A DNA stretch of 64,000 bases from Istiophorus platypterus (taxonomy: Eukaryota; Chordata; Actinopteri; Istiophoriformes; Istiophoridae), in contig CM029122.1 in assembly GCA_016859345.1 (NCBI GenBank), positions 25,139,075 to 25,203,074 on the forward strand. Direction: 5' to 3'. Each line of letters begins with the position of its first letter. Positions within the stretch are counted from its first letter, which is position 1. Of this stretch, positions 35,985 to 48,660 are shown one piece after another. The notes under the pieces are model-generated. The model was not told the origin of the DNA and ran no database searches. It worked only from the letters and a program-made list of their open reading frames with translations. The position numbers and the translations under genes were made by a program.

Positions 35985-36965
35985 TCATATTGTAGAAGCT
36001 ATCCTCTTGGGATATTCAGCTTTTTTACAATGTAATGTTTGCTCCCAACATTTGCTGTTATTTAATTGAATCCATTCTTTCCTCTACCAGTGAAACGTTC
36101 TCCATGCTATATGCTGCAACACAAGCCCAAAGCATGATTGATCCACCACCAAGCTTGATAGTGGAAGAAATTTTCTTTTCATGGAATTCTAAACCCTTTT
36201 CCCTCCAAACATACCTTTGTTCATTGCGGACAAAAGTTCTACTTTAACCTCATCAGAACACAGGACTTGTTTCCGAAATGCATCATGCCTGTTTAGATGT
36301 ACCTTTGCAAAATTCTGATGCTGAATTTTGAGGTGATGATAGAGCTAAGGTTTTCTTCTGATGACTCTTCCATGAAAGTCATTTTTGTGGCGGTATTGCA
36401 TTGTAGAACTGAGCACCATGACTCCAGAGTCTGCTAAATCTTCCTGAAGGTCTTTTGCAGTGAAAAGGGGCCAAGAAATTCCATGAGCAATATTTCCAGG
36501 AGGATTTCTTGGTCATCAGGGCCTGCACTTTACCTCCATTATTCTGGTTAACTGTCATTTCCTAATGACGTTACGAATTGAGGAAATGTCTACCTGCAAA
36601 AACTGCCACCTTCTTATACCCTGCTTCTGCTTTGATAGCATCAATTATTCTAATCTTCAGAATGCTAGGCAGCTGCTTGCTGGGACAAGGTTTTAAGGAG
36701 TCAGAGTATTTATAAAGCTTTGAATTTTTCATCACTTGGCCTTTCCTAATGATGGTTGTGAACAAGTCACCGCCTTAAGAGGCTAATGAAGGTCTGAGAC
36801 CTTGGTAAAAGTTATTTAGGGCTAAAATCTTGTGGGATACCCAAACTTTTGTATGGTGTTCCTTTCCTTTATTTCACTCTAAAATTGTACAAAACAAAAA
36901 TTATACACTATTCTTGCTTAAAATGTTTAAAAGACTGTTTCACCTTTAATTCTAAATAAATATGA
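35985..36965 (-). mobile_element. Tc1-like transposon, family with KQLPS start, 3' half missing
   Basis: The minus strand starts near 36,965 with the family's AT-rich 5' region and caccatacaaaagtttgggt. The N-terminal domain follows as KQLPSILKIRIIDAIKAEAG then YKKVAVFAG (36,690-36,580). Then come NQNNGGKV, fragments of the second DNA-binding helix, SDEVKVEL (first catalytic Asp, near 36,250) and NEQRYVWREKGLEFHEK (about 36,220-36,170). The glycine-rich IKLGGGSIMLWACVAA and MDSIK close it (about 36,140-36,065). It stops near 35,985 before the second catalytic Asp. The start-codon segment present at 50,988 in the sister copy is deleted here. Confidence 0.82.
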
Positions 36966-39439
36966 AATGGAAGCTTGCAATAAACACTGGAGAATAGATA
37001 CTGAAAGACATCAATGTTTAGCAAGGGAGAGTTTAATGAGCCAGTGCTATTGGATTATGTATTATTGCATTAGGGGAAATATAGGATCAGTTGCCTTTAA
37101 AGTTTACTTCATATTAGGGGCTAAAATTCGAAATGTCGCAGACTCTGCTTAATTTAGTAGATACCGGAGTAGCCCTTTAATGATAACTTTGAAGAGTTAA
37201 GTTTGGTGCAATATGTTGGGATATTTTTGACACCCCTACATATATAAAAAATGTTCACTCAACTCTTCACTCAATGAAGATGTAAACACCCTCAATTTAA
37301 ATCTTAAAGTCGTCAAGTCACTGTCTTATTTTAACAAACAAAACAAAAAAATGTTTCACTGTCCAAATACAAATTGACTGCAGTTTAACTCAGTGTGCTT
37401 TCATGTATGAACTTGGGCATGTTTTTTTTTATTTTTACAGTGGTGAACTTGATAATCAAAGAAAATATGTCTACATGCCAATAACAACAGCAACTTGCTG
37501 GCTCAGGCCTTCCAACAACTCCGAACAACTGCATTCTGATACCACAAATTCAGTGTAACAACCATACGAAACCAACCCTTCATTTTTACTGACTGGTTTG
37601 AGGAATGCAGCACCCTAAACAAAGAACACAAACAAACCAAACCCTTGGGCAAAACCATGCCACACCAGACAGCATCAGGATCAAGACGCAAAGCTTTTAA
37701 CACTTTATTACATAATTACTGCCCTGATGTCGACAGCGTGCTCAGGATGAAAGGGGAGCAAACACCTATGTTCCATCAATAATACTTGAGGTTTTCAGCT
37801 AAAATGCCAGGAAATTAATGTAAGAAACACACAAGTGTGAATTACAAGGCAGTTTTATTGACATGAAAAGTATATACATTAGTGAAAGCATTTTGAATGA
37901 TAATGCATGAACAAAGGAATTATACCCTGGTGCAGTTAGTGAATGTGAGGTCAAAAAAAAACTTGAAGGAATATGGCATTGCATTCCCCATCTGCCTGTA
38001 GAGGGTCTTCAGAGGTGTTTTCAAGAGAACACTGTCAAATTTTCTAACCTGAAGCAATTTGTTTGCACTGGGTAGTCACAGGAAAGAAGGCTAGACTTAG
38101 TGTCTCCTGATAGCTCATCCTTATATGCTTTGTTGATTTACAAATCCATTTTGAGACCAACTAAAGAAGTAGCTGGGCAAGGCTCTTGTTGTTCTGTTAG
38201 GTAGCTAGCTGAAACAAACATGTTCTGAAATATAATAAATATATACTATCAAAAGAAATATAATATTAATATCATATTAGCTACATTTACCATCTTTTCT
38301 GAACTATTAAGCTTTCTTTCCCCAAAAAAGCACCTGGCAATGACTCTGGCAACTTTTTGGACAAACATTAGTTACTTTCTGTAGAAGGTCACCAGAATTG
38401 CCCTGTGAGTGCAAGATTGGGTTTTCCCTCCACAGGCACACCTCTTTTTAGTGCCTCCTTGTCCTTAACTAATGTGTTGAATGACTTTGTCAGATGACTT
38501 AAAATCAGGATTTTAGCAGCACAGCAGCAGATTGGAAATGGTTTAGAAGCGACTGCTGGTTAATATTTAGTCTTACTGGTCAGTATCTCAGTTTGTATCT
38601 CATACTTGTTCCATTTCCTGACAACAAAAACAGAAAAACATGTAAATGAGAACAGCTTTATTGGGAATTCAGTTATATTTAATCACCATATGTTTGAGCA
38701 CAGAGAGTAGGAAAGAAGCATAACAAATAAAGGTCTGAAATCATGATTATGCCACATTTATTGATTTTTCAGCAAACTTTACCTACTATCCATTAAATGC
38801 AATTGTTTGCAGTGGTCCACAATTGTTCTCAATTACATCCTCAGTTTTGCACATCGACCATATGCAGTCCATCCATACATTAGGTTTTGACCTAGTCTTG
38901 TCCTAGAACAGGACATATTAAGACACAAAAAACACGCATTTGTACAAAAACATCTTGGAAGTAGCATTCACCAGAAGACATGAATGTAATTATTTGAATG
39001 GATATTTTCATATATGCTTGATGACAAAGTGTTTTAAATGAATGCTTGTATGCATGAATGATTGCACAAAAAATATATAAACTAATTTTTCAACAATTGG
39101 GTAATGTCTCAGTGACACTGCACACATTTTATTCTTCTCTACTGTTTTTCTCTTCCGGGTCATCTGACAGAGAAATGTGTGTGTTTTCCCCTAAAGTCTG
39201 TAAAGACAAATTTGCTCATCAAAAAATTATCACATCACAATTTGCCAGTGGCAAGAAACAGCCATGCCAAAACCATGCTACTACTGCTCTGTTAGATACA
39301 GTATCTATATTTTTTTCTTTTCTTTCCGATTCTACATGCAACCCAAATTCAAATAGATCACAGATGAGAGGAAGTACAAAATTTTAATATCAGATTTCGT
39401 GGTAAACCAGCCTCAGGGCCATATTAACTGTAGTTATTT
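36966..39439. other. Non-coding
   Basis: No gene supported. 37,480-37,790 is somewhat less AT-rich and contains a 66-codon minus frame without motifs. Nothing else recognised. Confidence 0.45.
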
Positions 39440-40310
39440 AAGACCCTACAGATACATACAGATGAAACCCGGATCAATTTGTATCAGAGTGATGCAAAGG
39501 GAAGAGTATGGTGAAGGAAAGGAACGGCTCATGATCCAAAGCCATCACATCATCTGTCAGACATGGTGGAGGCAGTGTTATAGTTATGGACATGTATGGC
39601 TGCTAGTGGATCTTGGTCACTGGTGTTTATTCATGATGTGACTGCTGATAGAAGCAGTAGGATGAATTCTGTAGTGTACAGGGCTCAACTATCTGCTCAG
39701 ATTCAGCCAAATGCTGCAAAACTCATAAGATGGTGCTTCACTGTACAGATAGATAATGACCCAAAACATGATGTGAAAGCAACTCAAGAGCTTCTCAAGG
39801 CAAAAAAAAAATATCATATAATGGCCAATCAGTCATCTGACCTCAACTCAATTGATCATGCTTTTCACTTACTGAAGACAAAACTGAGGGCAGAAAGATC
39901 CACAAATAAGCAGCAACCGAAGGCAACCGCAGTCAGACCCTGGCAAAGAATCCAAACGGGAGGAAATTCAACATTTAGTGATGTTCATGGGTCCCAGACC
40001 TCAGTTATTGGCTGCAAAGGATTTTTGTCCTAGTATTAGAAATTCTCCTCATATCTATACTTATGTTGGTTTGTATAATTATTTCTGGGTCACTAAAAAT
40101 GAGGGCTAATGTATAAAAAGGGCTGTAATTCCTAAACAGTTAATGTCATTTTAAGAAATCCCTTGAATTAAAACTGAAATTCTACACTTCTACTATCACA
40201 TCATGATTTGTTCGTTTCAAAGCCGTTGTGGTTTTGTATGGAGGCAAAATTGCAAAGGTTGTGTCACTATCCAAATATGCATGAACCTAAGTGAACATGA
40301 AAGCATTATA
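39440..40310 (+). mobile_element. Tc1-like transposase relic with 3' long terminal repeat (long-TIR family)
   Basis: Plus-strand catalytic domain of a Tc1-type DDE transposase. TDETRINLYQSDAKGRVW contains the first Asp (about 39,460). A frame change follows between 39,560 and 39,600. The second piece, 39,596-40,033, has SLVFIHDVTADRSSRMNS, then FTVQIDNDPKHD with the second Asp at codon 39,752-39,754. SSDLNSIDHAFHLLKTKL follows, then RSTNKQQPKA and VIGCKGFLS, matching the usual C-terminus. The expected third catalytic Glu is Asp here (39,854-39,856), and the spacing is one residue shorter than DD34E. 40,100-40,290 is the inverted terminal repeat, matching 45,301 and 7,495. The 5' half is missing. 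Confidence 0.85.
39596..40033 (+). pseudogene. Tc1-like transposase C-terminal fragment
   Basis: 145-codon open frame, the longest surviving piece of DDE transposase in the window, covering the segment from just before the second catalytic Asp to the C-terminus. The substitution at the third catalytic position and the missing N-terminal DNA-binding domain make it inactive. Confidence 0.8.
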
Positions 40311-42899
40311 ACATTAAATAGTGTAACAAAATCACCTGAGTACCAGGTGAGAAAGTTCAGCTGTCTTGCTTGACTGTTACATGTTTTCTCCTCTGGTCTT
40401 ACCGAAGCTATTTATGTTCACTGCTTAGAACAATCAGTAAACCCGTACAAGTCTTGATGCTACAAACTTGATACTATTTGGAGGCCAAAGAGACCACATT
40501 GCAGATGCAGGGCCTTCTAGATTTGTTCATGTACTTGAGTCAGAGACTAGACTGAGGGCTTGATAGCCTGTTAGCCTACAGATATTATTACCAATTCCTG
40601 CTGCAGCAGACTTTGGAGGGCCTTGCTGCTTTGGTGAAGTAGCACAACTTGTAGTGTTAGTTAGAGTGTAGATTGTTTTGTTGGGGTTCCAACACATGAC
40701 AGCTTTCTTATACCTAATAGTTCCTATTAAGAGACAGCTTACCCCTGAATCTTGCTTTCACAAACAAATGGTTTGCTCAAAAGTGCAAAGTACTGAGACA
40801 TTAACAATGCTTAGATTTTAAATTCCTAGTTTTTACATCCCTGATTAAGTTAGACTTGAGCACTGCCTTTAGTTTTATGGTTTTCTTTTTTCCTGACAGA
40901 ATTGGGCCACGTGTGCATCATCAATTTAATGTGCAAAACAATCCTACAAAACATTATTAAAGTTTATGAAGATTTAATGCATTCATGAGAATTCAGTTTG
41001 AGCCACTGTATATGTTTAATTTGTGCACTATATAAATGTACTCTTTTAATCATTCAGCAAATTAAAACTTATTTAACTTGAGTATTGTCCTCTCTCATGC
41101 TATTGTTGGAGACTAGATGTCAGCCTTTTAAAAAGTTAAACCAAATTATAAATACCTGCTAACTTAAAGAAATTAGAGGCTTGTTTTCATAAAGTCATGA
41201 GATGAGAGAGGTTAAAAAAAATGCTTAGAAAACGGTGCATGCTTTCACACTGTATGATTTATTATACAATTAATAACTTGTGATTTGCATATTTCAGATT
41301 GTTACTCCAGCGTAATTTAAAAGGTGCTGAACTTGCCATAATTGTCTTGAAAGAAAACATAGGTCTGGTGAGGCCCAGGTAGTGGTTTGCAGGGCCAAAT
41401 GGGGCTGTCTTGCCTTGTTTCACTCACAGTAAAATTAAATACCGACAGCCAAGCCTTCTACCAGGACATCTCACTTTGATGAATATTAAATAATCAGGGA
41501 AAGACTGCATGTAATCGTTGGTCACTTCATAACATAATGATATAACACATTACACATCTTTCATGTGAATGTATAATCACGTACATATGTAAATGTACAC
41601 TAACTACTCCCATTCAGTGATGCTACATCTATTACAGTGCAATCAACACAGCAATATGCCAAAACAAATACCGGTTTCAGAAAAATTAAGCCTTAGATTG
41701 ATAAAAGGTTGCAGATATATTTATTGTTTACTGTTACGGAAATTTCATGAAACTATGTCAGGAGATTGCTCTGCTGCTATCTTTAATATGGTGAAGTGAT
41801 AAAATACAAAAGACAAAACTGACTGTTGAGTGAGCCACAATAGTTCTTAGCCCCTTAACACAGCAGGTAAAAATAGGGGAATGAGAATTTAAACTTAAAA
41901 TAGAGAATATTGCTATGACTATTCTGACAAAAGGTAGAGTTCATGACAAAACAGGATGGAAAATCAACATTTGTACAAAGAGTACATAGATGAAAAAACA
42001 AACAAACAAACAAAAAAAACCAACTACTAATCATCAAAAATGAGGCCTCTGGTTCCCATGGACAAAACAAACACCCGATCTAATGTTTAATTACATACTA
42101 CAACTCTTGATTGCCAGTTGTTTTATACTACATTTTTCCAACATGAATAATATCCAGCGGGACTGTTTTTTGGCATACAACAATACATCTGTCAAAATTA
42201 TCTCAGAGGTATTTTGGGCTAGCCCATGCAAGCCTTTAAATATTATGCTGAGATAAATGGTGCTGCAAGAAAATACAAATGCTTTTTGACCAATTACTGG
42301 GTCTAAGATGTTCTAGGTGCAAAATTAAAAGTTACAGTGATAGCCATCTTAAGAGTTAAGTATCATAAAGGGATCCTACAGTGGCACCTCTGTATCCATA
42401 CTTCACTCAGGATCAGTGTTGAGTAGTGTCCATTGGAGATGGCTTCTAAATGGCATTTAGAGTGGGAAATACAATGTATGGAAAAAATCCCTTTAAATGT
42501 AATATTCAACAACTGATGGAATAAACGTAGATTTAAAAAATATAAAAAATGAGGGGTTTCCTTCTTTGGTGACTTTGTTTCATGTCCAAAGTATTGCTGG
42601 CTAGATCCATGCCCCTGAACACTTGCCAGTTGTCTGCCCTGAATGAAACTGTTAATCATATATATTCTCTTGTATGTTTATAAAAGTCAATATTTGCTGT
42701 CAAGTGCACAGAAACACTGAAACAGTAATTGCCATTTCCTTAGTAGATATTAAGGGTCAGTGTCAATTCCCTCTGCTGTCTGTCACTTCAGGTGACTCTA
42801 AACAAAACTGCATTTCTCAGAGGTTTTTAATAACACAGCGTATAAGATTGCAGGTATAGTATCCCAAAAATAAATGATCAATAATAACAACCCCATTAA
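40311..42899. other. Non-coding; possible LINE scrap at 42,190-42,330
   Basis: No supported gene. The complement of about 42,190-42,260 reads IIFKGLHGLAQNTSEII, similar to the YKALHGLAP segment of L2-group RTs, but it is too short and diverged to be sure. Confidence 0.35.
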
Positions 42900-43080
42900 A
42901 TTGCCCCCTACATAGTTGCCCCTTCATAATTTCAGTTGTTCCTCCCCGGGCAGCCAGGGAATCATCAGGACAAGAAATTCACACTGAGGGGAGGAGACTA
43001 TTAAGTAATATCTGCTCCCCTTGGCCTCATGTCTGGCTCTTAATGACACTTCACAGCGGTAATGGTGCTGGGGTTAATGT
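42900..43080. promoter_or_regulatory. Candidate conserved non-coding element (unverified)
   Basis: GC-balanced patch with taatgacacttcacagcggt and several TAATG cores (about 43,041-43,085) between AT-rich flanks. No frame or repeat. This is inference only. Confidence 0.2.
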
Positions 43081-43101
43081 TAATGTGGAAATGATGCTAT
43101 A

Positions 43102-43103
<2 letters not shown>

Positions 43104-43165
<62 letters not shown>

Positions 43166-43175
43166 TGTGTATGTG
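43104..43175. repeat. (TG)n microsatellite
   Basis: Long TG run, interrupted by single TA dinucleotides at its 3' end. The poly-VC open frame across it is an artefact. Confidence 0.97.
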
Positions 43176-45300
43176 CAGCTGAGGGTCGTCCCGTCCTTCA
43201 TTCATAGAGTTGCAGTTCTACCTGAGTCTCTCCCTCTCTTAAAATGTTTATGGGTCAGAGCCTCCAACCCTGGCTCATTCCATGAGGCTGTCACAAGCTT
43301 GTGGCATCACCCTCCTCGCTCTTTTCCTTTGTCTTTCCCAAACAGATGCACACACATTGTGATAATAGCCCTCAAGCCTGGGCTGGAAAGACAAGATCTG
43401 GGGTGCTATTGATCTGCAGTTTAATTGCTTTGGTTTACAAGCTGCGCTAGTTTTATTGAAGCGAACTTAAGGTTCACCATCTCAAAGAGAGCTGATGTGT
43501 GATTAGTGTTATGGGATTGGAAAGTTGTTCTTACGTCATACATCAAGCTTGTATCTAACATGTACTGTAAGACATTAATTTGGTTTTTTTACAATAACAT
43601 CTCAAGATCTAAGACAATTTAAGAAATGTGTATTGATTTTCGGCTCCAGCATGAAATGTTGCTCCCATAGTGGCAGTTAGTGATAGTCTGGTGTTTTTTA
43701 TCACATCAAGATAAAATGCAGTCCTACACAATTCAGATTCAAACTTAATGGGTAGTAAACACCTGAGCTGTTCATCTACTACTCTTTTACCCCTTCTGGT
43801 GATGACTGAGATCCAATAGCCATCTAGTTCATTCTTTATACCCCCAACTTAATCTATCACTTAGGTAACTCTCCCCACACCCTATATGTATGACCTCACC
43901 CTCCCATTCTCCAGTTAACCCACTGCAACACAACCATTTAGGTTTGGGAGCTTGGCCAAGGCTATATCTCAAAACTAGAAAAAGAGGGAGTTAGGTGAAA
44001 ATATGGGTCTATGACTAAAAGCACTGGCATGCACCCAACTCAACAGTCAGGGTTAAGGTAGCTGAAACAAACAGCTCTGGATGTGTGAGCTTAGAGTTGA
44101 CATTGTGTATGTGTGTGTTTCCTAGCCTCCTGGTGTTGAGTTTCAGGTTTCATGCTGATGCAAGGAAACACTGATTTAATTTCTGCCTCCTTTGAGTGCC
44201 TCTGGACCTCTGATTTACAGCACTCAATACTTTAAGATAATACTCTGTGGCTGGAGCAAACTAGCTATAAGAGCAGGGAGAGTTAACATTAGGATTTATA
44301 CTGTACACTAAATACAATTGTGAACATGCTGAAGTTAAACTTATGGGTTATATTCTTGAACTGCAACAGTGCTTCACACCAAAGGAAAATACATTCTGTA
44401 CAGTTACTTTTCGACAGAATACTTCTCCCTCAGTTTGCAAATGCATTTTATAAAAGGCTCTGGGTATGCTTTAGTTTTATGCATATGGCAGAGAGGAAGA
44501 CAAACAAAAAGGGAAAGAGATGATTGTCCAACTCTTGGCCACACACGCTCATCTCCTTTTTGACCATGGATCTCCAAAATGAGCTCTTGCAATTTTATGG
44601 CCTATAACCATTCTGGGCTATAATAGAAGATGTCATTATACTTATTGTGGCAGAGTGGCTCTTCTGATCCGTTCTGTCCCAGTGATTGGGGAGGTACGCT
44701 TCAGAGGACACAGGTCTCCAAGAAAATGAGATGCTGAGGTCATTAACTTTTATCCCTCAACAAGGTTATAGATTTTAGCTGAAACCACAAGGCACTACTG
44801 AAAAATATGGCCCTACACCCATGACAGAGGTGTAGGCAAAGCCAAAAGAGGCAAAGAGGGAATTCTGGTCGTTGATTGGTTGGATGCGTTTCTTTATTTT
44901 TTTAAGTATCACTTTTATCAGTGTCAGAGCAGCATTACTATGCAAGTTTGGCTCTTCAGCTATAACTCAATGATGCAGAGAGAATTGTCTTTGGGTCATC
45001 TGAGTAGCAAAGTAACAAGACATGTGAGACCATGTTAACAATGTCTACAGTTCAAGTTCGACTATTGGCAAAATTAACTTTAAAAAAAGAATTCAAACAT
45101 TCAACAACTACATACAAATGTTACATCAATATATTGTATGTTAGTAAACCAATGATCAAATCAGTGGTTGCCATATTATGTACGATGGTACATCAGGAAT
45201 TAGCAGGAATTTATATTTTAAGTGATAGCTTTATGTCTGGCAAAAACCCAAACATTTTCACATTGCATAAAAATTCCACAGAAGAATAATCACAGAATAT
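43176..45300. other. Non-coding
   Basis: No gene or repeat recognised. 43,180-43,500 is more GC-balanced, but I could not support a function. Confidence 0.45.
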
Positions 45301-45450
45301 GTACAGTTAGGTTCATAAATATTGAGACAGTGACACAATTTTTTGCAATTTAGCCCCTGTACAAAACCACAACAGATTTAAAATGAACGACTCAAGATGC
45401 GATTGAAGTGTAGACTTTCAGCTTTAATTCAAGGGGATTTCCAGCTACAA
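45301..45450. mobile_element. Tc1-like terminal repeat, long-TIR family (copy 3)
   Basis: TA then cagttaggttcataaatatt, gagacagtgacacaattttt and, further in, gactttcagctttaattcaa. It matches the inverted 40.1-40.29 kb end closely. Homology fades after about 45,450, leaving a solo terminal repeat. Confidence 0.8.
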
Positions 45451-47629
45451 AGCCCCAAAATCACAAGTTTGCTAGCACAGTGGGATTACTTAGAGTGATG
45501 ATTAGCTCAAAATACTATGGAGGGTAAGGTTACCTTCATTGTTAGCATAGCCACAAACCATCAACTATCTTTCATTAGTTTTTACTCCATTGTGTTTGTT
45601 CAATATATCATAAGGTTTGTTTTGCTTCAGCCATGAGAAAGAGGATCCATTTTCATGCCATATATGTTTTTTGGGCAGCTAGCCCAGTTATTAGTGTTGT
45701 TGCCTCAAATATGAGGGACAGAGCTTCTGAAAAAACACTTAAAGGAGGACTGTATGTGTTTTGCTATTGACTTAAATATGAACAGTCTCTCAGAATTGCT
45801 TAATGAAATCTGACTTTTCAAAAATAAATGTCAGAAGTCAAAAAAGACTCCCTGGACCCCTGAGCTTGGGCCCAGTAGGCATGTACAGTAATCCGTCCAT
45901 CCACTCTAGGTCATTTTAAACTTATAAGTCACAGTTTGATACCATTGATTAATAACATTTGATTCCATTACAGTTGTGAACGTCTCATCCCCATCATTGT
46001 TACAGCTAACAACAAATTTGAGGTTGTTTTAATATAAAACTTGGGGTTGTTGGTGTTGTCTAACACTGGATCAAAATAACCATATTTTATAGTTTGGGTA
46101 GGTAAATCAACACTTGGTAAAAAAAACCCTATTTGTATTGGATAAAATTAAACCAGAATTTTGTTGGCACTACATTAAACAACTGATTATTTCATGTCTA
46201 GAAAGATAGAGAGAGATTAGCTATATGCAAATAAAATTAGTTTAATGGCCTTTATTTTGGTTCTCCAAAGGCCAGTGGACTTGAAAATATGACTGAAGCA
46301 TAGTGTGAAAAAAGGTGATAAACCTACACACTTGAGAACATGAGCCAACATGAGAAAGGGAAAAAATAAAAGCACATCAGTACCAAAAGCTGTCAGTCAA
46401 TGTCAGTCAACTCCTGGGACATTGACAACAGGGTGTATGTTAGGGGATGAAAGACTTTGTAGCACCTCACTTGCCTTTAGGGTAGAGAGAGCATGAGACG
46501 AACACAGCGCGGTTTGCTCTGGGGTTTTTTGCTTCATCTCTAGAACCATGTGGAATGTTTTGATTTCCATGGGCAATGGTGCTGGCAAAGATGCTATGTG
46601 TGAATTAGACCCTGGCAGTCCTACTGTATGCCTTGGTGCATGTGCTTGTCTCCTTCCTTCACCTGTCACTTCTCCATTTCTTCCCCCCTCTCTTGTGTTA
46701 TTTTATTTTTGCTGTTTTTTTTCCTTTTCAGTGAATGGAGAGGCAAAAACACAGCAACCTTATGAACCCAAGTGGCTTGTTGGATATGAGGACAGCCTTT
46801 AGTAAAGTTCTCTTGGTAGTCTGTTCAAGGAGACACCAATGAATACAACTATTAAAAATATCACTGCTAAATGTTGACAAACTTTAATAAGTGCGTAAGG
46901 GCCCTGGGAGGAATACCAGTTTCTAGGGCAGTTTGTGATCTTCCCACTTCCCCTCTAAGCTGTGAAGTGAAAGTTTCTGTCTGTGCTATAAAGATTTGTG
47001 CTGATGGGCTGATCTGATGATTCATAATTTTTTTTAATTTTTTTTTCACATAGGTTCAGTGGAGGGGCTTTATTTTGGTGTTTTTGTACAGCCACATCTT
47101 GTGATGACTGCTATTTCTTTCATATGTGTTTGAACTCCTTTACTCGGAGCCTGTGGCCTAACTTCAGGTCAACTCCCACACAGACATTCACAGAGGCAAA
47201 GAAGAGAGAACGAGAATGGGAATAAGAGAGTGGTAGAGGGAGGGACTGTGAAAAGTGATAGAAAGACAGCATTTCAATGAAATTAAGTGTCCGCGTACAG
47301 TAGGTGTGTGCGTGTGTGTGCAGCTGCAAAAGCCAGCTACCATGCTGGAGTGAACTTTGGCTACAGATGCAGAGCACAGAGAAGCAGAACAGCAAATTAT
47401 GACAGTTCATGAATGAGCCCGGAGCTGTCAGCAAACATGAAAAAAAAAGGGCTGTGAGCGACCCAACAGCAAGTCATAGTGACAGCCATGTAAATGATAT
47501 TGGTGGAATATGCTGCAATTTAGGTATAATTCATCCCAACCCTCTTTAAAAAAACAAACAAACAAAAAAAAAAAAACCTGACAATTTGTCTTTCAAAGGT
47601 TAAAATGGGCATTTTGGGCTTCCAGGAAG
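45451..47629. other. Non-coding, with repeat end at 45,851-45,900
   Basis: Mostly unique-looking. 46,710-46,731 is a strong polypyrimidine-AG run (ttttttttccttttcag) that could act as a splice acceptor. The 23-codon frame after it ends at a TAG and I do not call a gene. Confidence 0.4.
45851..45900. repeat. Terminal motif of unclassified repeat, copy B
   Basis: Ungapped match at 41 of 50 positions to 27,971-28,020, same orientation; includes cagtaggcatgtacagtaat. The upstream body is not clearly shared. Confidence 0.6.
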
Positions 47630-47900
47630 AAAAGCCCTGTGTTGGCTATAGTAAGGACACTGTGAGGGGGGAGCCTAAGCAGCCCCATGCACTTCATGCA
47701 CCACTACCTGGCCCAAGCTCTGAAAACCATTACGGCACCATCTGTCTGTCATGACCTTGGCATATATACACTTCACATTTATGACGTTTAAATAGAAAAC
47801 AGATGCAAAGTGCCTTTAAAGAGAAGGTCTGATCCACCTCTCGGGGCTAATGGATCTAAAGTGTGAATGCTGCCTTTGAGGGGCTTAACTTTGCTCGCTG
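47630..47900. promoter_or_regulatory. Candidate conserved non-coding element (unverified)
   Basis: Balanced composition, no microsatellite or transposon wording, with motifs such as atttatgacgtttaaa and ggctaatgga. This is inference only. Confidence 0.2.
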
Positions 47901-48524
47901 TAATACTGAACTGACATGAAATGAAAATACTATATAGAGCTGGCAACTATGCCTCAATATGAAGACCAGCCAAAGCACTTACTGAAATCCAGTTTTTTCA
48001 GTCCCTGTGTAGTGATTCTAACTGTGCGTTATGTTGTACAGTGGACAATGACTGTAAGTACCAGAACTGTCTCAGAAAGGTAACAGAAGCCAGCATAACC
48101 TTCCAGCAAAAGTGGAGAAACAAAGAAATCATAGGGTCTACTGCACAAATGTTCTCCTTGCCTTCCCAGGGAAAACACAGGAATAAAAAGAACATAATGC
48201 ATACTACCACTACAAAAAGATGAATACAGATCTTAAAAATCTTCAGATAGATAACTGGACTACACTTGTTGTAAAAAATATTAGAACATGAAGATGGCCA
48301 TGCATAAATGTACTTGTTATTGACCATTAGGGCCTGTCAGGCTCTTGATTTCTCCTCATGTGACAATCTTTATTTAATGAATTTGGAAGGTGGTGTCTTG
48401 TTTTTAGTCTTTCAATTAAGAACAAGCCATGAGGTGGAAAGAACTACCTACAGAGATCAAAACTTCAGCTGCATTTTAGGTTCCCAAGAGCAACTCAGCT
48501 GCCATACTTCTTTAAAGGAAAAAT
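47901..48524. other. Non-coding
   Basis: No gene supported. The overlapping frames on both strands at 47,998-48,327 have no motifs. Confidence 0.45.
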
Positions 48525-48660
48525 TTTGGGACATCCAGGACTCTTCCTAAAGCTGGCTGACCTTCCAAACTGAAAAATTGGAGGGGAAAGGCCATGGTAA
48601 GAGAGGTGAGCGCAGATGGAAGAAACTTCCAGAGATCTGGTGATTACAAAGGCCATAGCA
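48525..48660 (+). mobile_element. Tc1-like fragment (salmonid/zebrafish Tdr-type wording)
   Basis: ccaggactcttcctaaagct, ggctgaccttccaaactgaa and ggccatggtaagagaggtga correspond to the coding stretch for GRPAKL...RRGLVREV in the DNA-binding domain of SB/Tdr1-like Tc1 elements. Only this internal scrap is visible. The 54.9-55.3 kb copy covers the same area. Confidence 0.65.

Noticed and set aside
42190..42330. Minus-strand LINE scrap (IIFKGLHGLAQ)
   Set aside because: Similarity limited to about 15 residues with stops nearby; not enough to list as an element.
43107..43412. Open frame starting with repeated Cys-Val
   Set aside because: Produced by the (TG)n microsatellite.
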